Notes: generated by a model not told the origin, from the letters alone. Shown: positions 32,782 to 41,775, counted from the first letter of the stretch. The stretch is DNA of 64,000 nt from Myxococcus sp. RHSTA-1-4 (GCF_020037125.1 NZ_JAIQDG010000010.1:1-64000), one strand, 5' to 3'. Made by a program: numbers and translations.

Positions 32782-33915
32782 ATGATGACGGCTCCAGGAC
32801 CCGTCCGGCCCTCGCCCGGGCGGGTGGCCGCGCCGGCGAGGGTGCTCTGGGTGGGCGCCGCGAGCGAGCCCTGGCTGGCGCTGTCTCGCGTGGCGCGCTC
32901 GCTGCGGTGTGAGTCCGCGCAGGTCTCCTCGCTGGAGGCCGCCGTCCCCGAGCTGGCCCGGCTGAAGCCCTCGCTGGTGCTGGTGCACTGGCGCCTGGTG
33001 TACGACGCGAGGAGCGGCGGCCTGGGCGCGCTGAGGACGCGGCACGGTACCGCCGGGGTGCCGGTGGTGCTGGTGGCGGATTCGGACACGCCGGCGGAGG
33101 TGCTGGAGGCGGGCGAGTCCGAGGGCGTGGAGGACTGCCTGCTGGCGCCCCTGCGCACCGCCGAGTTGCGCGAGCGGCTGGCGGCGCTCACCGGGGAGCC
33201 GGCCTCCACCCGGGTGCCCCTGGCGGCGCGCTACAGCCCCCGGGTGGTCCTGCTGGCGGGCGCCAGCGGGCCGCGCGCGTGGGGCGGGCTGGGCGCGCTG
33301 CTGGAGTCCTGCGGCCACCACCTCCTTTATTGCGCCAGCGTGGACGGCGCGGCCGCGCGGCTCCTGGAATGGGGAGTGGCGCCGCACCTGGTGCTCGTCT
33401 CGGGCGAGGGGCCGCTGGCGGCGCTGCGGCTGCTGTCCTCGCTGCGCGCGAGGCCGGTGCTGGAGGGGGTGCCGGCGCTCACCGTCACCGTGGGCGTGGG
33501 GACGCGGGCGCCGGCGCTGGCGGCGCTGCTGCCTCGCATCCACGCGCTGCTGGGCCGGGACTTGTCGTCGCTGCGCGCGGAGGAGCGGGTGCCCTTCTGC
33601 TGTCCGGTGGAGTTCGGCGAGAGCGGCGCGCGCGGGGCGGAGTGGACGTCCGGATTCTCCAGCGCGCTGAGCCCCGGGGGGCTGGTCATCCGCACGCTGG
33701 TGCCCGCGCGGCCGGGGACGGCGGTGCGGCTGCGCATCGGCCTGCCCACCACCCGCGAGCGGCTGGAGACGCACGGCGTGGTGGCCTGGGCCAACCCCTA
33801 CGCGCCGCGCGGCCACCTCGCGTACCCCTACGGCATGGGCGTGCAGTTCCTCGGCATGGGGCCGCCGCGCCTCATGCACCTGCGCCAGCTCTGCCAGGGC
33901 GTGGCCTCGCTCTGA
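32782..33915 (+). CDS. Protein with receiver-like segments and a C-terminal PilZ domain
   Basis: A 377-residue protein. Two receiver-like halves (about residues 20-145 and 155-265) lack convincing phospho-acceptor Asp residues: LKPSLVLVHWRLVYDARSGG and GVAPHLVLVSGEGPLAALRL. The C-terminus (about 275-377) is PilZ-like: ERVPFCCPVEFGESGARG, SALSPGGLVIRTLVP, RLRIGLPTTRERLETHGVVA and YPYGMGVQFLGM. The classic c-di-GMP residues are incomplete (no RxxxR; ALSPGG instead of DLSxxG), so binding is doubtful. GGAGG at 7 bases precedes the ATG. A lone receiver gene follows after 15 bases, suggesting one operon, perhaps in motility. Confidence 0.7.
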   Translation: MMTAPGPVRPSPGRVAAPARVLWVGAASEPWLALSRVARSLRCESAQVSSLEAAVPELARLKPSLVLVHWRLVYDARSGGLGALRTRHGTAGVPVVLVADSDTPAEVLEAGESEGVEDCLLAPLRTAELRERLAALTGEPASTRVPLAARYSPRVVLLAGASGPRAWGGLGALLESCGHHLLYCASVDGAAARLLEWGVAPHLVLVSGEGPLAALRLLSSLRARPVLEGVPALTVTVGVGTRAPALAALLPRIHALLGRDLSSLRAEERVPFCCPVEFGESGARGAEWTSGFSSALSPGGLVIRTLVPARPGTAVRLRIGLPTTRERLETHGVVAWANPYAPRGHLAYPYGMGVQFLGMGPPRLMHLRQLCQGVASL

Positions 33916-33930
33916 CGCTCGGGAGACGCC

Positions 33931-34299
33931 ATGCGACGCAAGAAGGTACTGCTCGTGGATGACTCGCTCACCGTGTTGCTACTGCATCAGGTGATGCTGG
34001 CGGAGCGTGGCTACGACTCCGTCACCGCGCGGGACGGGCTGGAGGCGCTGGCCCTGGCCGAGACGGAGCGGCCGGACCTGGTCTTCCTGGACGTCGTCAT
34101 GCCGAACCTGGATGGCTTCGAGACGTGCCGGGCGCTGCGCGGCCGAGAGCCCACCCGCCGCACGCCCATCATCCTCTGCAGCACCCACTCCGGGGCGCGC
34201 AGCGTGCAGGAGGGCTTCGACAGCGGCTGTGACGACTACCTCGCCAAGCCCTTCGACGGCGAGGAGCTGACGGCGCTGCTGCGCCGCTACCTGGACTAG
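33931..34299 (+). CDS. Single-domain response regulator (CheY/PilG-like)
   Basis: A 122-residue stand-alone receiver with RRKKVLLVDDSLTVLLLHQV, the acceptor Asp in LVFLDVVMPNLDGFE, the switch Ser/Thr in IILCSTHS and Lys in YLAKPFDGEE. It has no output domain, so it signals by protein contact. It follows the PilZ-like gene closely. Its stop TAG shares the CTAG palindrome (34296-34299) with the stop of the convergent histidine kinase gene. Confidence 0.88.
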   Translation: MRRKKVLLVDDSLTVLLLHQVMLAERGYDSVTARDGLEALALAETERPDLVFLDVVMPNLDGFETCRALRGREPTRRTPIILCSTHSGARSVQEGFDSGCDDYLAKPFDGEELTALLRRYLD

Positions 34300-35804
34300 G
34301 GGCGCGTGCCCGGCGGCGGCTGCGGCGGCCCGGGTTGCTTCGTCGGCATGGAGCGGCGCGGCAGCGTCACCGTGAAGGCGGTGCCCTCCGCTTCGCCGGA
34401 GGAGACTTCAATCGTGCCCCCGTGCGCCTGGACGATTTCCCGGACGATGTAGAGACCCAGCCCGTAGCTCATCTTCAGCGTGCGGGCCGTCGGCGGGCCT
34501 CGCCGGAAGGGCTCGAAGAGGTGGGGCAGCAACTGGTCGGGGATGGGCCGGCCGGCGTTGCGCACCTCCATCACCACCTTGCTGCGCAGCCCGCGCACGG
34601 CCAGCCGCACCGGTGTCTCCGCCGGGCTGTACTTGAGCGCGTTCTCCACCAGGTTGGACGTCACCTGCGCCAGCCGGTCCGGGTCCCACGTGCCCTGGGT
34701 GTTGCCCTTGTGCTCCACCTCGACGGTGCGCTGGGGGAAGGCCACGCGGAACTCATGGGCCACCTTCTCGGCCAGGTCCTTCAGGTCCATGCCGCGCGGC
34801 TCAATCGCCACGCCGCCCACCAGCCGCGTGCGGGTGAAGTCCAGCAGCAGCCGGGTGAGCCGCTCGATGCGCACCGCCGCGGTGGCGATGCGCTTGCTGG
34901 TCTGCTGCGCCTGCTCCGCGGTGCCGCTCTCGGCCAGCACGCGGGACCAGTTCATGATGGCGCCCAGCGGGCTGCGGATGTCATGGCTGACGATGCCCAT
35001 GAGCTGTTCCTGGAACTCCGCGTGCCCGCGCGCCTCCTCCTCCGCCCACTTGCGCTGGGTGATGTCGCGGCTGATGCCGAACAGGCCGAACACCTTGCCT
35101 TCGGCGTCCCGCAGCACGCCCTTGGTGGACAGCCAGACGCGCGGGCCCTCGGCCCCCGGCTGCGCGTCCTCGTAGGTGACGGTGCGCCCGAAGGCGAGAA
35201 TCTCCCGGTCATTGGCGGCGTTGGCGCGCGCTACCTCGGGCGGGAAGAGCTCGGCGTCCGTGTGGCCGACGACGTCCTCCACCTTGAACCCCAGGGCCCT
35301 GGCGCCCGCGGGGTTCATCATCCGGTACCGGCCCTCCAGGTCCTTGGTGTAGACGGCGTCCGTCGTCCCCTCGAGGATGGAGCGGAACACCTCGCTGGTG
35401 CGGCGCAGCTCCTCCCGGGCGCGGCGCTCACCGGTGATGTCGCGGCAGTGCACCAGCAAGCCGCCCTCCACGGTGCGCACGCGGACGTCGAAGCACAAAT
35501 CCCGGTCCGGCCAGCCGTGCTCGAAGCGCACGGTGGGCTGCTCGGTGGCGGGCTTCTCGAAGCGCAGGTGGCGGCGCAGGTCCAGCAGGTCCGGGCAGGC
35601 GCGGCGCAGGTCCGCCCCGGGCCCGCCGCAGCCGGCCAGCAGCTCCATCATGCGTGGGCTGACGCAGGTGAAGCGCCAGTCCGCGTCGACCATGAAGAAG
35701 GCGTCCGGCAGGCCCTCCAGGAGTGCGTGCAGCGGCACGGCGGGCGCCTCGGAGGGAGGCCCGGCCTGTGGGCGCTGGCGCTTCTTGGCGGGGTTGGGGG
35801 CCAT
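34296..35804 (-). CDS. Two-PAS hybrid-free sensor histidine kinase
   Basis: A 502-residue soluble kinase. Two PAS domains (about 25-130 with ALLEGLPDAFFMVDADWRFT, and 135-260 with ILEGTTDAVYTKDLEGRYRM) lead to the phospho-acceptor segment EQLMGIVSHDIRSPLGAIMN and an HATPase domain with LVENALKYSPAETPVRL, VRNAGRPIPDQLLPHLFEPF and KMSYGLGLYIVREIVQAHGG. All catalytic boxes are intact. It ends convergently at the stop of the single-domain regulator, a possible partner. A short Ser/Pro/Gly tail follows the ATPase. No strong ribosome site at the ATG. Confidence 0.85.
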   Translation of the reverse strand: MAPNPAKKRQRPQAGPPSEAPAVPLHALLEGLPDAFFMVDADWRFTCVSPRMMELLAGCGGPGADLRRACPDLLDLRRHLRFEKPATEQPTVRFEHGWPDRDLCFDVRVRTVEGGLLVHCRDITGERRAREELRRTSEVFRSILEGTTDAVYTKDLEGRYRMMNPAGARALGFKVEDVVGHTDAELFPPEVARANAANDREILAFGRTVTYEDAQPGAEGPRVWLSTKGVLRDAEGKVFGLFGISRDITQRKWAEEEARGHAEFQEQLMGIVSHDIRSPLGAIMNWSRVLAESGTAEQAQQTSKRIATAAVRIERLTRLLLDFTRTRLVGGVAIEPRGMDLKDLAEKVAHEFRVAFPQRTVEVEHKGNTQGTWDPDRLAQVTSNLVENALKYSPAETPVRLAVRGLRSKVVMEVRNAGRPIPDQLLPHLFEPFRRGPPTARTLKMSYGLGLYIVREIVQAHGGTIEVSSGEAEGTAFTVTLPRRSMPTKQPGPPQPPPGTRP

Positions 35805-35877
35805 GCGTCTTCGATTTCGCGGGGGACCGGGTGGTGCCTTCAAGGGGTGAACATAGGGTGGGGCGTGGCGCGTGCCC

Positions 35878-36088
35878 TCAGGGCACGGGCGTGAGGCCGA
35901 GGTTGCGGGCGATGTCCTGGAAGCTCTGCACGAGGTCGTCCCGTGGTGAAGAGGCCGACGCCGGTGCCCGGCTCCGCCGCGAGCGCCCGCGCGGGCTCCG
36001 CTCCGATGGGAGCCGGGGCCGACTCCAACGCAGGGCCGGGCGCGCTGGAGAGGCTGGGGGCGACGAGTGCGGGAACCGGGGAGTACAT
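35878..36088 (-). pseudogene. Frameshifted small gene
   Basis: On the minus strand, ATG 36088 opens MYSPVPALVAPSLSSAPGPA then ALESAPAPIGAEPARALAAE and PGTGVGLFTTG. The natural-looking end, DDLVQSFQDIARNLGLTPVP and a TGA at 35878, lies in another frame. Removing one G of the GGG near 35945 joins them into a 70-codon protein with a Pro/Ala-rich start and helical end. The break may be a real mutation or a base-calling error in a G run. I do not know the family; it could also be a remnant of a larger secreted protein. Confidence 0.45.
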
Positions 36089-36262
36089 CCGTGATGGAAC
36101 ATACCCCGCTCTCCGCCCCGCGCGATGCTGGCCTCCAGTCTCTGCACTGCGCGTCACAGCGGGAAACGCGAAGAGCAGGCTTGACGCGTTCCTGGATGCA
36201 CCAGTGGCGGAGGAATGCGGCCGGGCTGAATGCGGGGTGATTGAAACAGGGATTTCCTGAAG

Positions 36263-38047
36263 TCACGCCGACTTCTTCTGCTCGGCCTCGTCCTGCTCGA
36301 AGAGGCTCTCCAGCTCCTTGCGTGCCTTGGCGGCCATCTCCACGAGCTTCTCTTCGTCACGGTGATACTTCGCCGTCGCGCGCAGCAGTTGCTCGTCGTG
36401 CTCGCGCAGCCGCTCCATGGTGCGGTGGCTCTCGGAGTACGTCAGCCCCATGGCCTGGAGCACGTCCACGCCCATCTCCAGGCTGCCGGCGAACGTCTCG
36501 CGCATCACGTTCTGGATGCCCAGGTCCAGCAGCCGGTACGCATGCGCGCGGTTGCGCGCGCGGGCGTGGATGGTGAGGTGCGGGAAGTGCTCCTTCACCG
36601 CCTGCGCCGTGCGAAGCGAGGCCTCGATGTCGTCGATGGCCAGCACGAACACCTTCGCCTTGTCCACCCGCGCGGCGCGCAGCAAGTCCAGCCGCGACGC
36701 GTCGCCGTAGAAAATCTTGCTGCCGAACCGCTTCATGAAGTCGATGTGCTCCGGGCTCGCGTCGATGGCCGTGAAGCCGATGCGCTTGGCGCGCAGCAGC
36801 CGGCCCACCATCTGACCCACGCGGCCGAAGCCGGCGATGATGACCGGGTTGTCCTCCTCCGGCGCGACGTCGTACTCGCGCGACTCGGTCTTCTTCTTGA
36901 ACAGCGGGCGCACCCACCGCTCGTGCGCGGCGTACAGCAGCGGCGTGGTGGCCATGGACAGGCCCACCACCACCACCAGCAGGTCCGCCAGCGCGCGGTC
37001 CATGACACGGAAGGAGACGGCGAGCGCGAAGAGGACGAACGCGAACTCGCCGCCCTGGGAGATGACCACGCCCAGGCTGAGCGCGGGCTCGTCCTGCTTC
37101 AGGCTGAAGCGGCCCAGCCCGTACAGCACCGCGCCCTTGAGCACCACCAGCGTCAGCACCAGCCCGCCCACCAGCAGCGGCCGCTCGACGATGAGGCCCA
37201 GGCTCACCGACATGCCCACGGCGATGAAGAACAGGCCCAGCAAGAGGCCCTTGAAGGGCTCGATGTCCGCCTCCAGCTCGTGGCGGTACTCGGACTCGGC
37301 CAGCAGCACGCCGGCGAGGAACGCGCCCAGCGCCATGGACAGGCCCACCGCGCTGACGAGCGACGCGGTGCCCACCACCACGAGCAGCGCGGTGGCGGTG
37401 AACAACTCCTGGCTGTGGAAGGACGCCACCGCGCGGAACACCGGGCGCATGAGGTAGCGCCCCGCGAGCACCACGCCCACCAGCACGCCCACCACCTTGA
37501 GGCCGGTGAGCCAGCCCGGCTCGGGGGATGCCGCCCCGCCGTCTCCCAGGAGTGGCAGCAGCGCGAGCAGTGGAATCACCGCCAGGTCCTGGAACAGCAG
37601 GATGCCGAAGGCGAGCCGCCCGTAGCCGGTGGTGAGCTGGTTGCGCTCGGCCAGCAACTGGAGCGCGAAGGCGGTGGAGGACAGCGACAGGCCGAACCCC
37701 GCGATGATGGCCGCGCCCGGCACCATGCCGAGGGCCAGGCCCACGCCGGACAGCAGCGCGCCGGTGAGCAGCACCTGGGCGCCACCCATGCCGAACACGG
37801 AGCGGCGCAGCTCCCAGAGACGCGAGGGCCGCAGCTCCAGGCCGATGACGAAGAGCAGCAGCACCACGCCCAGCTCGGACACGTGGAGGATGTTCTCCAC
37901 GTCGGTGACGAGCTTCGCGCCCCAGGGGCCGATGACGGCGCCCGCCGCGAGGTACCCCAGCACGGAACCCAGGCCGAGTCGCTTGAACAGGGGCACGGCC
38001 ACCACCGCCGCCGCGAGGAAGACCAGTGCCTGATGCAGGAAGGACAT
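36263..38047 (-). CDS. KefC/KefB-type monovalent cation:proton antiporter
   Basis: A 594-residue CPA2 antiporter. The membrane part (about 1-390) has 12-13 helices beginning MSFLHQALVFLAAAVVAVPL and includes FGILLFQDLAVIPLLALL and VISQGGEFAFVLFALA. A cytoplasmic TrkA-N/RCK nucleotide-binding domain follows: NPVIIAGFGRVGQMVGRLLR with IDASPEHIDFMKRFGSKIFY and GDASRLDLLRAARV. Such proteins expel potassium and admit protons under electrophile stress or regulate cell volume. GGAAGGGCCACC precedes ATG 38047. The last 70 residues are a charged coiled-coil-like tail (RDEEKLVEMAAKARKELESL). Confidence 0.87.
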   Translation of the reverse strand: MSFLHQALVFLAAAVVAVPLFKRLGLGSVLGYLAAGAVIGPWGAKLVTDVENILHVSELGVVLLLFVIGLELRPSRLWELRRSVFGMGGAQVLLTGALLSGVGLALGMVPGAAIIAGFGLSLSSTAFALQLLAERNQLTTGYGRLAFGILLFQDLAVIPLLALLPLLGDGGAASPEPGWLTGLKVVGVLVGVVLAGRYLMRPVFRAVASFHSQELFTATALLVVVGTASLVSAVGLSMALGAFLAGVLLAESEYRHELEADIEPFKGLLLGLFFIAVGMSVSLGLIVERPLLVGGLVLTLVVLKGAVLYGLGRFSLKQDEPALSLGVVISQGGEFAFVLFALAVSFRVMDRALADLLVVVVGLSMATTPLLYAAHERWVRPLFKKKTESREYDVAPEEDNPVIIAGFGRVGQMVGRLLRAKRIGFTAIDASPEHIDFMKRFGSKIFYGDASRLDLLRAARVDKAKVFVLAIDDIEASLRTAQAVKEHFPHLTIHARARNRAHAYRLLDLGIQNVMRETFAGSLEMGVDVLQAMGLTYSESHRTMERLREHDEQLLRATAKYHRDEEKLVEMAAKARKELESLFEQDEAEQKKSA

Positions 38048-38154
38048 GGTGGCCCTTCCTCTCACGGACCGCGCGCTGGCGGCAAACCCGTGGGGGAAGC
38101 CCGCGTGCACCGGGCGCTTCGTCCCGCCCGTTCAGGCAGGCCCGGAGGTTCGAG

Positions 38155-38410
38155 TCCCCTCCATTCCGGCGGGCGGGGCGCGGAATGGAGCCTCCATTCC
38201 GGCGGGATGAGCGGAGGGGCGTGCCGTGCCGCGTCAGCGGGCGGGGCGCGGAATGGAGCCTCCATTCCGGCGGGATGAGCGGAGGGGCGTGCCGTGCCGC
38301 GTCAGCGGGCAGGGCGCGGAATGGAGCCTCCATTCCGGCGGGATGAGCGGAGGGCCGGACCACACCAGCGGGCAGGGCGCGGAATGGAATCTCCGTTCCG
38401 GTAGGCGGGG
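38155..38410. repeat. 68-bp tandem repeat carrying a GGAATGG/CCATTCC palindrome
   Basis: Units start at 38180, 38248, 38316 and 38379 (spacing 68, 68 and 63). Each begins GCGGAATGGAGCCTCCATTC; the 19-base core GGAATGGAGCCTCCATTCC is a near-perfect palindrome with 9-bp arms. The remainder is GC-rich with GGATGAGCGG and GCGTCAGCGGGC. The last unit is diverged (ATCTCCGTTCC). A related palindrome occurs at 53134-53267. It lies between two antiporter genes transcribed in the same direction and looks like a REP-type element amplified in place; it may also form mRNA hairpins. Confidence 0.8.
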
Positions 38411-38433
38411 CGGGGAGTCGGGAGGCCTCCGGG

Positions 38434-39915
38434 CTACTCGTCCTCCTGCTGGCCGAAGAGCAGGCGCAGCAGCGGCAGGTCCTCGGAGTGGCTGAAGACG
38501 TAGACGTGGTCTCCCGGCTGGAAGACGGTGTCGCCGCGGGGCGCGAGCAACTCCTGCCCCCGCACCAGGAGCATGACGGCGGAGCCCGGCGGGAAGGGCA
38601 GGTCGGAGATGCGCTCGCCCGCCACCGCGGAGGCCGAGCCGATGTAGAACGCGCTCAGCTCGCCGTTGAGGAGCTGGGTGGAGGCAATCTCCAGCACGGC
38701 GGGTGGCGGCTCCGGCGCGTTGGACGCCAGCCCCAGCCTGCGAGTCACCCAGGGCACGGTGGCCCCGGGAACGAGCCCGTTCACCACGACGATGAAGAAG
38801 ACGACGTTGAAGATTTCGCGCGACCCGGGTGCGCCGGAGAGCACGGGGAAGGTGGCCAGGATGATGGGCACCGCGCCGCGCAGGCCCACCCAGCCGGTGT
38901 AGAGGATTTCGCGCGCGGGGAAGCGGAAGGGCAGGAGGCACAGCAGCACCGCCAGGGGCCGCGCGACGAAGGCGAGCACGAGCGCCATCCCCAGCCCCTC
39001 CCACGCCACGTCCAGGAGCGCCCCGGGGAACACGAGCAGCCCCAGCACCAGGAACATGCCCACCTGGGACAGCCAGGCCAGCGCGTCGTGCACGCGCAGC
39101 AGGCCCGTGCGGTAGCGGATGGTCTCGTTGCCCAGGACGATGCCCACCACGTATACCGCCAGGAAGCCGCTGCCTTGCAGGAGCGTGGGCAGGCCGAAGG
39201 CCAGCATCGCCAGGGCCAGCGTCATCACCGGGTACAGGCCCGCCGCGCGCAGGCGCAGGCGCTTGAGCAGCAGCCGCCCCGCCCATCCGATTCCCAGGCC
39301 CAGGCCGGCGCCCACCACCATCTGCACCACCGCGCCCCCCACCAGCTCCCAGCCCGGCTCGGCACCTCCCACCAGGCTGAGCGTCATCGCCGTGGTGAGG
39401 ATGACGGCCATGGGGTCGTTGAGGCCCGACTCCAGCTCCAGCGTGGTGCCCACCCGCCGCTTCAGTTGCAGCCCGCTGCCGCGCAGCACGGCGAAGACGG
39501 CCGCCGCGTCCGTGGAGGAGACGATGGCGCCCAGCAGCAGGGCCTGCTGCCAGGCGAAGCCGAACAGCAGGTGCGCGCCCAGGCCCGCCACGGCCGCCGT
39601 CAGCACCACGCCCACCGTGGCCAGCACCGCCGCCGGGCGGATGGCGGCCTGGATGGAGGCCAGCGGCGTGTTGAGGCCGCCGTCGAAGAGGATGAGGACG
39701 AGCGCCACCGTGCCCAGCCGGAAGGCGAGGCCGTAGTCGGTGAACTCGATGCCGCCCGGCCCGTCCGAGCCGGCCGCCATGCCGATGCCGAGGAACAGCA
39801 GCGCCACGGGGATGCCGAAGCGCCCCGAGGCCCGGCTGAACAGCACGCTCAGCGCGAGCAGCACGCCGCAAAGCGTGAGGAGGAGGGCGGTGGGAATCGG
39901 CTCCGTGCTGGGCAT
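38434..39915 (-). CDS. CPA1 sodium/potassium:proton antiporter (NhaP2-like) with TrkA-C domain
   Basis: A 493-residue antiporter of the NhaP2/CvrA kind. Twelve to thirteen helices include IVSSTDAAAVFAVLRGSG and ELESGLNDPMAVILTTAMTL with the conserved ND motif, and FVARPLAVLLCLLPFRF. The C-terminal 80 residues form a TrkA-C/RCK-C domain (SAFYIGSASAVAGERISDLP then AVMLLVRGQELLAPRGDTVF). It exchanges K+ or Na+ for H+ and is often used in osmotic or pH control. ATG 39915 lies 244 bp from the divergent CrtI-like gene. No strong ribosome site. Confidence 0.88.
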   Translation of the reverse strand: MPSTEPIPTALLLTLCGVLLALSVLFSRASGRFGIPVALLFLGIGMAAGSDGPGGIEFTDYGLAFRLGTVALVLILFDGGLNTPLASIQAAIRPAAVLATVGVVLTAAVAGLGAHLLFGFAWQQALLLGAIVSSTDAAAVFAVLRGSGLQLKRRVGTTLELESGLNDPMAVILTTAMTLSLVGGAEPGWELVGGAVVQMVVGAGLGLGIGWAGRLLLKRLRLRAAGLYPVMTLALAMLAFGLPTLLQGSGFLAVYVVGIVLGNETIRYRTGLLRVHDALAWLSQVGMFLVLGLLVFPGALLDVAWEGLGMALVLAFVARPLAVLLCLLPFRFPAREILYTGWVGLRGAVPIILATFPVLSGAPGSREIFNVVFFIVVVNGLVPGATVPWVTRRLGLASNAPEPPPAVLEIASTQLLNGELSAFYIGSASAVAGERISDLPFPPGSAVMLLVRGQELLAPRGDTVFQPGDHVYVFSHSEDLPLLRLLFGQQEDE

Positions 39916-40159
39916 GAGGGAACGGGCATCCTATCAGCCGGAGCGGGAAAGGCGGCGCGCTCGCGCCTGCCAGTAGCGGGGGACAATCATGTACGAGCGC
40001 GCCTGCAAGGCCCGCGGCCTCCGGTGCGCGCACCACCTCCAGCACGAAGCGGGACTCCAGGGCGTAGGTCTGCCCGGTGGTCCGGGAGCGCACGGCCTCG
40101 CGCGGCGGGTCCGACGCGGGGCGCCGCAACCTTCGGGGCTCCCGGGCATCAGAGCGGTC

Positions 40160-41731
40160 ATGGTGCGTCATGTCATCGTCGTGGGAGCCGGGCCCGGGGG
40201 GCTGTCGGCCGCCATCAACCTGGCCGGGCAGGGGCTGCGAGTCACCGTGGTGGAGAAGGAGCCCATCCCCGGGGGACGGATGAAGGGGCTGACGCTCGGG
40301 AAGGAGGGCGAGTACGCGCTCGACACCGGGCCGTCCATCCTCCAGCTCCCGGGCGTGCTGGAGCAGATATTCCGGCGGGCGGGCAGGCGCATCGAGGACT
40401 ACGTGAAGCTCGTCCCGCTGGACGTCAACACGCGGGTGCACTTCTGGGACGGCACGCACCTGGACACCTCCAGGGACATGGCGCGCATGGAGGCGGAGCT
40501 GTCGAAGTACGGCGCCGACAAGCCCATGGCGCTGCGCCGGTGGATGGAGGAGGGGCGGGAGAAGTACGGCATCGCCTACGAGAAGTTCATCTGCACGAAC
40601 GCGGGCAGCCTCGGGTACTACGCGCCGTGGCGGCTGGCGCCCACGCTGCGCTTCAAGCCGTGGCAGACGCTGTACCGGCAGCTCGACTCCTTCTTCCACG
40701 ACGACCGGATTTCCTACGCGCTGGCGTACCCGTCCAAGTACCTGGGGCTGCACCCGACGACGTGCTCGTCGGTGTTCAGCGTGATTCCGTTCCTGGAGCT
40801 GGCCTTCGGTGTGTGGCACGTGGACGGCGGCTTCCGCGAGCTGTCGCGGGGGATGATGCGCTGCGCGGAGGATTCGGGCGCCACGTTCCGCATGGGGACG
40901 CCGGTGGAGAAGGTGCGCGTGGAGGCGGGGCGGGCGGTGGGGGTGACGCTGGCCGGTGGCGAGGTGCTGGACGCGGACGCGGTGGTGGTGAACGCGGACC
41001 TGGCGTACGCGGCGACGAAGCTGATTCCGGCGGAGGCGCGCGAGGGCTCGCGGCTGACGGACGCGGCGCTGGAGAAGGCGAAGTACTCGTGCAGCACCTT
41101 CATGGCGTACTACGGGCTGGACACGGTGTACTCGGACCTGCCGCACCACCTCATCTACCTGTCGGAGTCGGCGCGGCGCACGGACCGGGACGCGCTGGAG
41201 GACCGGCACGTGGACGTGGACGACCCGCCCTTCTACGTGTGCAACCCGACGGTGACGGACCCGTCGGGGGCGCCGAAGGGGCACTCCACGCTGTACGTGC
41301 TGGTGCCCACGCCGAACACGTCGCGGGACGTGGACTGGGCGGACACGGAGGCGAAGCTGTGCGAGCGCATCCCCGCCATGCTGGAGAAGGTGGGGATGAA
41401 GGGCGTGCGGCAGCACATCCGCGAGGAGCGCTACTTCACGGCGGAGACGTGGCGTGACGACTTCAACGTGTTCCGCGGCGCGGTGTTCAACCTGTCGCAC
41501 ACGTGGCTGCAATTGGGCCCGCTGCGGCCGAAGGTGAAGAGCCGCGACATCGAAGGGCTCTACTGGGTGGGCGGCGGCACGCACCCGGGCAGCGGCCTGT
41601 TGACCATCATGGAGAGCGCGAACATCGCGGCGGACTACCTCACGCGCGAGGCCGGCAAGGGGCCGCTGCCGGGCTGGCCGTACGTGCCGCCGCTGGAGGG
41701 GGCCGAGCCTCCCCGGGCCCGCGCGGGCTGA
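40160..41731 (+). CDS. Phytoene desaturase family (CrtI-like) flavoprotein
   Basis: A 523-residue enzyme of the CrtI/CrtN class. The FAD-binding start is HVIVVGAGPGGLSAAINLAG then VVEKEPIPGGRMKGLTL. The substrate region has DTGPSILQLPGVLEQIFRRA and PFLELAFGVWHVDGGFRELS. The C-terminal signature GLYWVGGGTHPGSGLLTIME is intact. CrtI-type enzymes desaturate phytoene or related C30-C40 chains in carotenoid synthesis. It stands alone: no crtB or crtE neighbours. AGAGCGG precedes ATG 40160. A convergent hairpin follows. The exact substrate is unknown. Confidence 0.85.
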   Translation: MVRHVIVVGAGPGGLSAAINLAGQGLRVTVVEKEPIPGGRMKGLTLGKEGEYALDTGPSILQLPGVLEQIFRRAGRRIEDYVKLVPLDVNTRVHFWDGTHLDTSRDMARMEAELSKYGADKPMALRRWMEEGREKYGIAYEKFICTNAGSLGYYAPWRLAPTLRFKPWQTLYRQLDSFFHDDRISYALAYPSKYLGLHPTTCSSVFSVIPFLELAFGVWHVDGGFRELSRGMMRCAEDSGATFRMGTPVEKVRVEAGRAVGVTLAGGEVLDADAVVVNADLAYAATKLIPAEAREGSRLTDAALEKAKYSCSTFMAYYGLDTVYSDLPHHLIYLSESARRTDRDALEDRHVDVDDPPFYVCNPTVTDPSGAPKGHSTLYVLVPTPNTSRDVDWADTEAKLCERIPAMLEKVGMKGVRQHIREERYFTAETWRDDFNVFRGAVFNLSHTWLQLGPLRPKVKSRDIEGLYWVGGGTHPGSGLLTIMESANIAADYLTREAGKGPLPGWPYVPPLEGAEPPRARAG

Positions 41732-41747
41732 GCACGCCTTCCTGGTT

Positions 41748-41775
41748 CGCGGCCGGGCACCCTCGGCCGGCCGCG
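41748..41775. terminator. Bidirectional terminator-like hairpin
   Basis: Arms CGCGGCCG (41748-41755) and CGGCCGCG (41768-41775) enclose 12 bases between the stops of the convergent CrtI-like and chemoreceptor genes. No T-tract. Confidence 0.5.

Noticed and set aside
39934..40161. 75-codon minus-strand gene upstream of the CrtI-like gene
   Set aside because: Low-complexity Arg/Pro/Cys content and no ribosome site; the region is better explained as the promoter gap.
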